A stretch of 7,300 nt of DNA from Thiobacillus sp. UBA2186 (GTDB lineage Bacteria > Pseudomonadota > Gammaproteobacteria > Burkholderiales > Thiobacillaceae), in contig DCVO01000180.1 in assembly GCA_002327405.1 (NCBI GenBank), positions 1-7,300 on the forward strand. Reading direction: 5' to 3'. Of the stretch, positions 1-5,544 are shown piece by piece. The translations under genes were made by a program, and so were the position numbers. The notes beneath the pieces are model-generated. The model was not told the DNA's origin, did no database searches, and was given only the letters and a program-made list of their open reading frames with translations. How positions within the stretch are numbered: position 1 is the first letter of the stretch; each line of letters begins with the position of its first letter.

Positions 1-533
1 ACCGGGCGCCCCTGCAGGTCTACCACGCGCCCTGCCACCCCCTGCTCCTCGGCACGTGCAGGGTAAGCCGGCTGCGGCTTGCGCAGGGCGGCCGGCTGCA
101 CATCCAGTTCCCTGGCCGTGTAGTAGCGCATATCCGCCAGCAGCGGGACATCGAGCACCGGCCCCGGCGCTTCGCGGGCCGGCGCGACAGTCGGTGCGGA
201 TGGCGCTGGCAATGCGGCATGCTGCGACGGCAAGGCTGCAGGCACCGCCGGCCGTGGCAGAGGCTCGGGCAAGACAGGCGAGGGAACCAGGTCCTGTCGC
301 GGCAACGGCGGTCGTATCGCCTGGACAGCCGGGGCGGCCTCGCGCATCGGCGCGGCAGCCGATTCCGCCGGCACTGGTTGAGACAGCTCCACGCGCAGGT
401 CCCGCGGCTGCGGCACCTGTACCGGCGGCGGCAGTTGCGTGAGCCCGATCACCAGCGCATGCAGGGCGAGCGACAGCCACAGCATGACGAGAAAACGGCG
501 CCGCACGGATGACGGCATGGTCGGACCAGTCAT
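1..533 (-). CDS. TonB-family energy transducer, N-terminal part (runs off the left edge)
   Basis: An open frame of 177 codons starts at the ATG at 533-531 and has no stop before the window edge. Residues 11-13 are Arg-Arg-Arg, followed by one hydrophobic membrane segment (about 14-31). That segment carries Ser21 and His25 in the SxxxH spacing known from TonB, where these residues contact ExbB/ExbD. Residues 35-130 are a Pro/Ala-rich linker typical of the periplasm-spanning region. The C-terminal domain then begins: ARELDVQPAAL (140-150), PAYPARAEEQGVAGRVV (155-171). This matches the PxYPxxAxxxGxxGxV start of the TonB C-terminal domain that binds outer-membrane transporters. The family role is transfer of proton-motive-force energy to TonB-dependent receptors. 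An alternative start is the ATG at 518-516; neither start has a clear ribosome binding site. Whether ExbB/ExbD genes are nearby cannot be seen. The family call is firm; the partner receptor is unknown. Confidence 0.85.
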   Translation of the reverse strand, partial: MTGPTMPSSVRRRFLVMLWLSLALHALVIGLTQLPPPVQVPQPRDLRVELSQPVPAESAAAPMREAAPAVQAIRPPLPRQDLVPSPVLPEPLPRPAVPAALPSQHAALPAPSAPTVAPAREAPGPVLDVPLLADMRYYTARELDVQPAALRKPQPAYPARAEEQGVAGRVVDLQGRP

Positions 534-560
534 TGAATACCAGAGATGGGGCAAGGCATA

Positions 561-571
561 TCCTCTAGAAT
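561..571 (+). promoter_or_regulatory. Weak candidate -10 box in the divergent tonB/hydrolase spacer
   Basis: The 73-bp spacer between the divergent starts (534-606) must hold the upstream signals of both genes. The only sigma70-like element I see on the plus strand is TAGAAT at 566-571, about 36 nt before the hydrolase ATG. No convincing -35 lies 16-18 nt upstream; TTGAAT at 533-538 is too far away. This is a guess from one box only. Confidence 0.2.
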
Positions 572-606
572 CCATTTTCCCACACAACCAACCAGAGACA
601 GTTTCC

Positions 607-1401
607 ATGCGACGTACCGGGCTTTTCCTGCTGGCCTTGCTTGCCGGCACCGCACAAGCTGCCACCGAAGCCAGCCTCACCCAGACCGCGATCAAGTCCG
701 CCGACGGCACCGAGGTGCCGGTCAGCATCGCCACCCCCGCCGGCAAGGGACCGTTCCCGCCGGTGCTGTTCATCCACGCCAAGCGCGGCATCGACGAAAA
801 CGAACAGAAACACATCGCCGAACTCGCCGGCCAGGGCTTCCTGGTGGTGATGCCGGACTGGCAAAGCGGCCGCATGATCGAGCGCTGGCCCTCGGAGCAC
901 GACCCGGCAACCGAGATGGACGTCGAGGCCGGCATGGATTACCTGATGAAACTGCCCAACGCCTGCAAGGGGCCTATCGGCATCGTCGGGCAGTCGCGCG
1001 GCCCCTACTATGCGATCCGTCTCGCCGCCAAACGCGGCAAGGACATCGCCGCCATCGTCAGCTATTACGGCCACATGCAGAACCCGAACGCGCCCGAGCC
1101 CGACCAGTTGTTCCGCGTGGCACCCGAGGTCATGCAGATCGACACGCCCATGCTGTTCCTGATCGGCGAGGAAGACTTCGAATTGCGCCGCTTCGTCGGT
1201 GGCCGCGCGTTCTATGCGCTGTGGGAGCGCGGCGTGCCGGTGGAATACCAGGTCTATCCCTTCGCCCGGCGTGCCTTCGATTTCCGCGCCGACCAGGGCC
1301 CGGAAGAAAAGATCGCCACCCGCCACGCGCGCCAGCGCGCCAAGGAGTGGCTGGCGAAGTGGATGAAGCTGGACAGCAGGATGCGCTGCCCGAAGTCTTG
1401 A
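607..1401 (+). CDS. Dienelactone-hydrolase-like alpha/beta hydrolase with signal peptide
   Basis: 264 residues. The ATG at 607 was chosen because it gives a clean signal peptide: Arg-Arg, a hydrophobic core (LFLLALLAG), then AQA with probable cleavage after residue 18. The open frame extends upstream to 439, but that part overlaps the divergent TonB gene and would bury the signal. The mature part is an alpha/beta-hydrolase of the dienelactone hydrolase type: strand and oxyanion region VLFIHAKRG (53-61), nucleophile elbow GQSRG with Ser130 in place of the Cys of classical DLH, and acidic residue Asp190 in LIGEED. The position that normally holds the catalytic His (YPxxxHxF) reads YPFARRAF, with Arg222. 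The protein may therefore be inactive, use another base, or belong to a subfamily where Arg is normal. It should act in the periplasm; the substrate is unknown. No strong ribosome binding site is visible. It is a single gene, convergent with the methyltransferase. Confidence 0.8.
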   Translation: MRRTGLFLLALLAGTAQAATEASLTQTAIKSADGTEVPVSIATPAGKGPFPPVLFIHAKRGIDENEQKHIAELAGQGFLVVMPDWQSGRMIERWPSEHDPATEMDVEAGMDYLMKLPNACKGPIGIVGQSRGPYYAIRLAAKRGKDIAAIVSYYGHMQNPNAPEPDQLFRVAPEVMQIDTPMLFLIGEEDFELRRFVGGRAFYALWERGVPVEYQVYPFARRAFDFRADQGPEEKIATRHARQRAKEWLAKWMKLDSRMRCPKS

Positions 1402-1432
1402 AAAAAAGACGCAGAAAAAAACCTAAAGCATT

Positions 1433-1531
1433 CACAAAGAGGTAAGGGAGGTACGGGAGGAAAACCATACTGCTTTACTCCCTTACCCCTCTTGCCTCCC
1501 TGTGTACAGATTTTCTTCGCGCCCTTCGCGG
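1433..1531. repeat. 9-nt-periodic purine-rich repeat cluster with inverted arms, convergent spacer
   Basis: The spacer between the two convergent genes is mostly repeat. On the plus strand three 9-mers follow each other exactly: CACAAAGAG (1433-1441), GTAAGGGAG (1442-1450), GTACGGGAG (1451-1459), then GAAAACC. In the opposite orientation 1478-1504 holds three more: on the minus strand CACAGGGAG, GCAAGAGGG, GTAAGGGAG. GTAAGGGAG (1442-1450) and its complement (1478-1486) match 9 of 9, and pairing continues imperfectly outward. A further module at 1515-1530 has CTTCGCG twice, again 9 nt apart. Transcribed from either side it could fold, and on the minus strand T-runs lie beyond it (complement of 1414-1420 and 1401-1407). 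They are about 12 nt from the hairpin, so I do not call a classical terminator. It is the same repeat type as 5285-5535. Confidence 0.75.
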
Positions 1532-1534
1532 ATA

Positions 1535-2230
1535 TCAGGGTTTCTTCGCCACCAAATCTATCAGCGCAGACATGCCGCTGTGGCCGGCGCCTTCCTCGAT
1601 GGCGTCGTCGTGCTCTTGCAAGTGCAGTATTTCCCAGTCGCCGAAAGCGGCGCACAGCAATTCCTCGGTATACATGTTCTCGGCATGCGGCGGGCCACCG
1701 GTGCCGTACTCCAACTGGCGCGGAGTGTAGCCCTGCATGATCAACAGCCCGCCGGCCTTCAGCGCCTGGCGGACGCCGGCGAACTGCCGTGCCCTGCCCT
1801 CGGGGCCGACGAATTGGGTGAAGATGGCCGCCACGACGTCGTAGGATGCCTGCGGCCAGTCCCAGGTTTGCAGGTCGGCCTCTTCCCACAGCAGACTCAC
1901 GCCGCGCCTTGCTGCGAGCTGGCGTGATTTTCCCAGCGCCACCGGCGAGGCATCCACCGCATGCACCTCGAGTCCCTGCTCCGCCAGCCATACGCCATTG
2001 CGGCCTTCGCCGTCGGCGACGGACAACACCGACATGCCCGGCTTCAGCAGCGGAAGCCGGCTCGCGAGAAAAGCGTTGGGTGCTTCGCCGAACAGAAAGC
2101 CGGGCTTGGCGTAGCGCTCGTCCCAGAAGCTCGTGGCGCCACCAGCGCCATGAGCGTCTTCCCTCACCCCCGCCCTCTCCCCGGGGGAGAGGGGGACAAG
2201 GCCAGGTTGCCCTTGGCGGCCTGCGCTCAC
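1535..2230 (-). CDS. Class I SAM-dependent methyltransferase
   Basis: 231 residues from the GTG at 2230-2228. The core starts at SFWDERYAKPGFLFG (34-48). The SAM-binding motif I is VLSVADGEGRNG (68-79), followed by the acidic strand-2 end HAVDAS (90-95) and a motif II-like DVVAAIFTQF (131-140). This is a small class I methyltransferase, distantly like the TehB/thiopurine methyltransferase group. The methyl acceptor is unknown and the protein is probably cytoplasmic. The GTG overlaps the dsbC stop as GTGA, suggesting translational coupling. The start is odd: residues 11-24 (LVPLSPGERAGVRE) are encoded by a GC-rich palindromic repeat, and between that repeat and the core there is no in-frame ATG, GTG or TTG. 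Translation must start either at 2230 or at the GTG inside the repeat (2167-2165, giving 210 residues). The family is firm; start and substrate are not. Confidence 0.85.
   Translation of the reverse strand: MSAGRQGQPGLVPLSPGERAGVREDAHGAGGATSFWDERYAKPGFLFGEAPNAFLASRLPLLKPGMSVLSVADGEGRNGVWLAEQGLEVHAVDASPVALGKSRQLAARRGVSLLWEEADLQTWDWPQASYDVVAAIFTQFVGPEGRARQFAGVRQALKAGGLLIMQGYTPRQLEYGTGGPPHAENMYTEELLCAAFGDWEILHLQEHDDAIEEGAGHSGMSALIDLVAKKP
2161..2196. repeat. GC-rich palindromic intergenic-type repeat (CCCTCACCCC...CCCTCTCCCC hairpin)
   Basis: CCCTCACCCC (2161-2170) is followed by a near-perfect palindrome: CCCTCTCCCC (2173-2182), a single central G, and GGGGAGAGGG (2184-2193), 10 of 10 pairs. 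From memory, this type is widespread between genes in proteobacteria and other bacteria, and its translation (LSPGERAGVRE and variants) is a familiar artefact in predicted proteins. Here it sits just after dsbC and is read in frame at the start of the methyltransferase gene. In mRNA it would fold into a strong hairpin close to the start codon, which could affect translation or act as a 3' stabiliser for the upstream dsbC message. Confidence 0.8.
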
Positions 2231-2943
2231 TTCCGGCCGGCCGCGGTCAGCAACTGGTCAAGCTTGTCCGCCGGCATGTAGCCGGGAATGCGCTGACCGT
2301 TTTCCAGAATCATGGTGGGCGTGCCGCTGACCTTGAGCTTTTCCCCCAGCGCGACGGTTTGATCCACCGGGTTGAGGCAGTCGCCCTTGGACTTGGGCTC
2401 CTCGCCCTTCAGCATGTAGGCTTTCCAGGCCTTGAGGCGGTCCTTTTCGCACCAGATTTTCTTGGAGGTCGGCACCGCATCGGGATGCAGGCCCTCGATG
2501 GGGTAGAGGAAGGTGTAAATCGTCACGTTGTTGAGCTTTTCCAGTTCCGGCTCCAGCTTGCGGCAGTAGGGACAGTCGGCATCGGAAAAAATCGCCAGCT
2601 TGCGGCTGCCGTTGCCCTTGACTTCCTTGATGGCGTTGGCGAGCGGCAGCGTGCTCCACTTCACTTCCATGAGCTTGGCATTGCGCATCGCCGTGATGTT
2701 GCGCTTGTTGGCGAGATCGATGACGTTGCCCAGCACCAGGTACTTGCCGTCGCTGGTCGCATAGGCCACCTGCCCGTCCACCACCACTTCGTACAGGCCG
2801 CCGTAAGGCGTCTTGCTGATGGAAGTGATTTCGGCACCGGCGAAATTCTTCTGGAAGGCCTGGCGGATTTCCTTCTCGCCTGCCTGTAGAGTGCCGCTCG
2901 CGAGCAGGAGCAGGGAGAAAGCCAACGGGATTGAACGCATCAT
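2227..2943 (-). CDS. dsbC: Periplasmic disulfide isomerase DsbC
   Basis: 238 residues, close to the roughly 236 of E. coli DsbC. Residues 1-21 are a signal peptide ending in LQA. An N-terminal dimerisation domain (about 22-80, with YGGLYEVVVDG and DGKYLVLGNV) leads by a linker to a thioredoxin fold. The active site is CPYC (Cys124, Cys127) after KLAIFSDAD, and the cis-proline loop is GTPT (Pro209). Cys165 and Cys189 correspond to the second, structural disulfide of E. coli DsbC. It shuffles wrong disulfides in periplasmic proteins and is kept reduced by DsbD, which is not in the window. The gene starts 6 nt after the upstream hydroxylase stop and its stop overlaps the methyltransferase GTG, so it sits inside an operon. 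Two ATGs stand in tandem (2943 and 2940); the spacing to the ribosome binding site slightly favours 2940. Confidence 0.95.
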   Translation of the reverse strand: MMRSIPLAFSLLLLASGTLQAGEKEIRQAFQKNFAGAEITSISKTPYGGLYEVVVDGQVAYATSDGKYLVLGNVIDLANKRNITAMRNAKLMEVKWSTLPLANAIKEVKGNGSRKLAIFSDADCPYCRKLEPELEKLNNVTIYTFLYPIEGLHPDAVPTSKKIWCEKDRLKAWKAYMLKGEEPKSKGDCLNPVDQTVALGEKLKVSGTPTMILENGQRIPGYMPADKLDQLLTAAGRK

Positions 2944-2946
2944 GTT

Positions 2947-2951
2947 TCCTT
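2947..2951 (-). promoter_or_regulatory. Ribosome binding site of dsbC
   Basis: AAGGA on the minus strand overlaps the TAA stop of the upstream hydroxylase gene (2952-2950). It lies 3 nt before the ATG at 2943 and 6 nt before the ATG at 2940. The second distance is closer to the usual optimum, so the second Met is a plausible true start. The signal peptide is essentially unchanged either way. Confidence 0.6.
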
Positions 2952-4125
2952 AATTGAAAAAAGCTTCGTGGATGAGGGCCGATTTCGCCGGCCCCAGTTT
3001 GTTCAGCAGCGACATGCCCGAGTTGCGTGCCAAGCCGGCCAGTTTCTCGTCGCGGCCGAACAGCCGCCACAAGGCATCGGTCACGAACTGCATGCGCGCA
3101 ACCGGCTCGGCGCGACGGCGGGCGTAGCCTTCCAACAGGGCCAGGTCGCCGCAGCCCGATTTGCCGCGTCGCGCCATCACTTCGGCCAGGGCGGCGACGT
3201 CGCCGAAGCCCAGGTTCACGCCCTGTCCTGCCAGCGGATGCACGCCATGGGCCGCATCGCCCACCAGGGCGCAGCCTGCGCGCACGGGAGCGTCCGTTTG
3301 CATCAGCCTGAGCGGGAAGGCCGCCGGCCGGGTGATGAGGCTCAAGCCGCCAAGGCGCGATTCCCCGACCTGTTCGACCTGCGCGCAGAATTCATGTTCG
3401 CCCAGCGCGAGCAGGGCCTGCGCATGTTCCGTAGCAGTTGACCACACCAGCGACATGCGGTTCCCCGGCAGGGGCAGATAGGCGATGATGTCGCCGCTGC
3501 CCGGCTTGAACGGCCGAAACCACTGGAAGGCCGTGCCGCGATGCGGTTTTTCCGTTTCGAAATTGGCCACCACGCCGGACTGGTTGTAGGGGCTGGCTTT
3601 CGCCGTGATACCCGCGCGCTGGCGAATCATGGAATTGGCGCCGTCCGCGCCCACCACCAGTTCCGCCTCCAGCATCGATCCATTGTCGAGCGCAACCGTC
3701 GAGCGCGGGCTGGCCCAGGCGATATCCGTCACGCTGGCCGGGCAGATCACGTCGATGTTGTCATGCGCCCTCACCGCCTGCCACAGCGCATGCTGCAGGC
3801 GCGCACTTTCGAGGATGGTGGCAAGCCTGGGCACTCCGGCCGCATAGGCGTCGAGCAGGAGCTCCCCGGAGGCGTCGCCATGCACGTCCATGCGGTACAC
3901 CGTCTGCACGCGCGACGCATCCAGCCTCGACCATGCTCCCAATCCATCCAGCAGCGCTTCGCTGTCGGGGCTGATGGCATACACGCGGATGTCCCAGTTT
4001 TCGTCAGGCGCGGCCGTTTCGCGCGGCTCGACCAGGGCAACGCTGAGCCCGGCGCGGGCCAGCGCCAGCGCGGCCGCCGAGCCGACGAGGCCGGCGCCGA
4101 TGACGGCGGTGTGATAGCGCATCAT
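2950..4125 (-). CDS. UbiH/UbiF/VisC/COQ6-family flavin monooxygenase (second ubiquinone hydroxylase)
   Basis: 391 residues. Motifs of the family appear in order: the FAD dinucleotide-binding GxGxxG in VIGAGLVGSAAALALARAG (8-26), with the ribose-binding Glu33 after it; the DG motif in VVGADGANS (157-165); and the GD motif in CALVGDAAHGVHPLAGQG (285-302), continuing NLGFGDV. The enzyme would use FAD, NAD(P)H and O2 to hydroxylate the ring of a ubiquinone precursor, in the membrane-associated Ubi complex. As the partner of ubiH in a pepP-ubiH-x order it occupies the place of UbiI (VisC) in E. coli, but UbiF, UbiI and UbiM types cannot be told apart safely here, so no symbol is given. The ATG at 4125 overlaps the ubiH stop as ATGA, with GGGAAG (4136-4131) 5 nt upstream. 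A second ATG follows at 4122. The open frame continues upstream but only inside ubiH. Confidence 0.92.
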   Translation of the reverse strand: MMRYHTAVIGAGLVGSAAALALARAGLSVALVEPRETAAPDENWDIRVYAISPDSEALLDGLGAWSRLDASRVQTVYRMDVHGDASGELLLDAYAAGVPRLATILESARLQHALWQAVRAHDNIDVICPASVTDIAWASPRSTVALDNGSMLEAELVVGADGANSMIRQRAGITAKASPYNQSGVVANFETEKPHRGTAFQWFRPFKPGSGDIIAYLPLPGNRMSLVWSTATEHAQALLALGEHEFCAQVEQVGESRLGGLSLITRPAAFPLRLMQTDAPVRAGCALVGDAAHGVHPLAGQGVNLGFGDVAALAEVMARRGKSGCGDLALLEGYARRRAEPVARMQFVTDALWRLFGRDEKLAGLARNSGMSLLNKLGPAKSALIHEAFFN

Positions 4126-5276
4126 CCGTTCTTCCCGAACAGCATGCGCCGCGCGACGAAATGCCGTGCCGGCGGCAAAGCCTGCAGCGCCATCAGGCCG
4201 AGGCCGCGCAAGTGGTGCGCAACCGGGTTGGTGGTGGAAAATGTGCGCACCAGAAAATCGGTGAAGCCGATGCCGGGCAGCGCGTCGCGCCGGCGGCCGG
4301 CGGCGAAGCGGGCCAACTGTCGCGCGCTTCCCAGGGCTTCCGGCGCAGCGTCGAGACAGGATTCGGCGAGCTCCCATGCATCGCGCAAACCCAGGTTGAA
4401 GCCCTGGCCCGCCACCGGGTGCAGGGTCTGCGAGGCGTTGCCGATGCGTACCACGTGCGAGCCCGCCTGGGTGCCGCGATAGTCGAGCTTGAGCGGAAAC
4501 CGGCCGCGCGCATGCACGGCAAGGAAGCGGCCCTGGCGATTGCCGAACTGGCGGTGCAGTTCGGCGAGGAATTCCTCGTCGTTCAATTGCGCGATGCGCG
4601 CGGCTTCGTCCGGCGCGTTCACCCACACCAGGGCATAACCGTCGCCGCGCGGCAGGAGCGCGATCGGGCCGTTGGGCGTGAAACGCTCGTAGGCAAGGTT
4701 GCGGTGCGGCAATTCGCTTTTCACTTCGGCCACCACGGCGACCTGCCCATAGTCGCGCGACCATTTCGCCGGTGATGCGTCCTTGCCGCGTCCGCCGTCT
4801 GCGATCACGGCAAGGCGCGCATGCAGAATTTCAGATGCTTCGCCTTCCAGCAGCAATTCGGCAGCGCCATTGCACGCCTCGGCCTTCTTCACCTGCGCAT
4901 CGAAACGCACGCGCACGCCGGCTTGCTTCAGTTCACCCATCAACGCCTGCGCCAGTTCGCCGTAGCTCAGCACGTAACCCAGTGCCGGCAGCTTCTCTTC
5001 CCGGGCGCTGAGAAAGGCACGGCCCAGCCCGCCGCGATGGGAAATGTGGATGCGGTTGATCGGCGTGGCGTCCCGGACATGCGCCCAGATGCCCAGCCGC
5101 TCCAGCAGCAGGCGCGAACCGTAGGAAAGGGCGAGGGTGCGACGGTCGTTGATGGGCGCGTTCTCGGAACGCGCCTCCAGCACCAGCGGGTCGAACCCGC
5201 CCTGCTTCAGCGCCAGCGCGCACACGGCGCCTACGGGACCGGCGCCGGCAATGACGATTTGCCGTGGCTGACTCAT
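4122..5276 (-). CDS. ubiH: 2-octaprenyl-6-methoxyphenol hydroxylase UbiH
   Basis: 384 residues, FAD-dependent class A monooxygenase. The GxGxxG fingerprint is IVIAGAGPVGAVCALALK (7-24), with Glu34 binding ribose. DRRTLALSYGSRLLLERLGI (44-63) is the usual Arg-containing substrate-side helix of UbiH. The DG motif is AVIADGG (156-162). The third motif reads RIGNASQTLHPVAGQGFNLG (277-296), with GN instead of GD. As I recall it, this Gly-Asn variant together with QTLHP is characteristic of UbiH and separates it from its UbiF/UbiI paralogues. The enzyme adds a ring hydroxyl (C6 in E. coli numbering) in ubiquinone synthesis. The ATG at 5276 was chosen because the family begins right there. An in-frame TTG at 5306 lies in the upstream repeat. 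Only a weak GAAG (5285-5282) precedes the ATG. The stop overlaps the next gene's start. It follows pepP, as in E. coli, but with a repeat-filled spacer between. Confidence 0.93.
   Translation of the reverse strand: MSQPRQIVIAGAGPVGAVCALALKQGGFDPLVLEARSENAPINDRRTLALSYGSRLLLERLGIWAHVRDATPINRIHISHRGGLGRAFLSAREEKLPALGYVLSYGELAQALMGELKQAGVRVRFDAQVKKAEACNGAAELLLEGEASEILHARLAVIADGGRGKDASPAKWSRDYGQVAVVAEVKSELPHRNLAYERFTPNGPIALLPRGDGYALVWVNAPDEAARIAQLNDEEFLAELHRQFGNRQGRFLAVHARGRFPLKLDYRGTQAGSHVVRIGNASQTLHPVAGQGFNLGLRDAWELAESCLDAAPEALGSARQLARFAAGRRRDALPGIGFTDFLVRTFSTTNPVAHHLRGLGLMALQALPPARHFVARRMLFGKNG
4131..4136 (-). promoter_or_regulatory. Ribosome binding site of the second hydroxylase, inside the ubiH end
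   Basis: GGGAAG on the minus strand lies within the last codons of ubiH, 5 nt before the ATG at 4125 and 8 nt before the ATG at 4122. It supports the ATGA overlap start and translational coupling, without deciding between the two adjacent Met codons. Confidence 0.5.
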
Positions 5277-5284
5277 GGACACTT

Positions 5285-5535
5285 CACAAAGAGGACAGGA
5301 GGACAAGAGGGTAAACCAAAACGCTCATGACGAAGGACACGAATTTTTCAAGATGGCACAGGACACAGAGGAAGCAGAGGCAACAGAGGAATTCATTCCC
5401 TTACAAGGGGGAATATGACTCATTGCCCTCTCTCTTTCCCTCCTGTCCTCTTTGTTCAAGCGGCTTTCCCACTCTGTTGCCTCTGTTCCCTCTGTGTCAA
5501 TGGTTTTCCACTGCGTGCTCCGCGAACTCCGCGGT
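5285..5535. repeat. Modular 9-nt-periodic repeat array filling the pepP-ubiH spacer
   Basis: Almost the whole 268-bp gap (5277-5544) is built from short purine-rich units. On the plus strand: ACAAAGAGG, ACAGGAGG, ACAAGAGGG (5286-5311) then TAAACCA; ACGAAGGAC and ACGAATTTT (5330-5347); and CAGAGG three times exactly 9 nt apart (5366, 5375, 5384). On the minus strand, reading from 5534, three modules follow: CCGCGGAGT TCGCGGAGC (5534-5517) ending in AAAACCATTGA; CACAGAGGG AACAGAGGC (from 5496) ending in GAAAGCCGCTTGA; and ACAAAGAGG ACAGGAGGG (from 5455). Module starts are 38 and 41 nt apart. Opposite orientations give a perfect 17-bp inverted repeat (5286-5302 with 5439-5455) and a 28-bp one with 3 mismatches (5362-5389 with 5471-5498). 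I see no gene, tRNA or convincing promoter; a lone TTGAAA on the minus strand (5351-5346) lacks a -10. It interrupts an otherwise tightly packed operon. Confidence 0.85.
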
Positions 5536-5544
5536 TAATCCCCG

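Noticed and set aside
439..606. Upstream extension of the dienelactone-hydrolase-like gene
   Set aside because: It overlaps the divergent TonB gene and would hide the signal peptide that begins at 607.
1395..1410. Terminator after the hydrolase gene (GTCTT...AAGAC)
   Set aside because: The stem is only 5 bp and AT-rich, with no T-run after it on the plus strand.
1846..2889. Plus-strand open frame (347 codons) across methyltransferase and dsbC
   Set aside because: It is antisense to two recognisable genes, has no motif, and crosses the palindromic repeat. This is a shadow frame.
4440..4447. GN instead of GD in the third FAD motif of UbiH as a lost active-site residue
   Set aside because: To my knowledge the Asn is normal for UbiH proteins, so it supports the assignment and does not indicate damage.
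3541..4482. Plus-strand open frame opposite both hydroxylases
   Set aside because: Antisense shadow of two well-supported flavoprotein genes.
4126..4764. N-terminal extension of the second hydroxylase to about 600 residues
   Set aside because: The extension overlaps ubiH in another frame. The FAD motif starts just after the ATG at 4125, which has a good ribosome binding site.
5285..5535. CRISPR array
   Set aside because: The units are about 9 nt with no unique spacers of 25-40 nt, no conserved long repeat, and both orientations are mixed. No cas genes are present.
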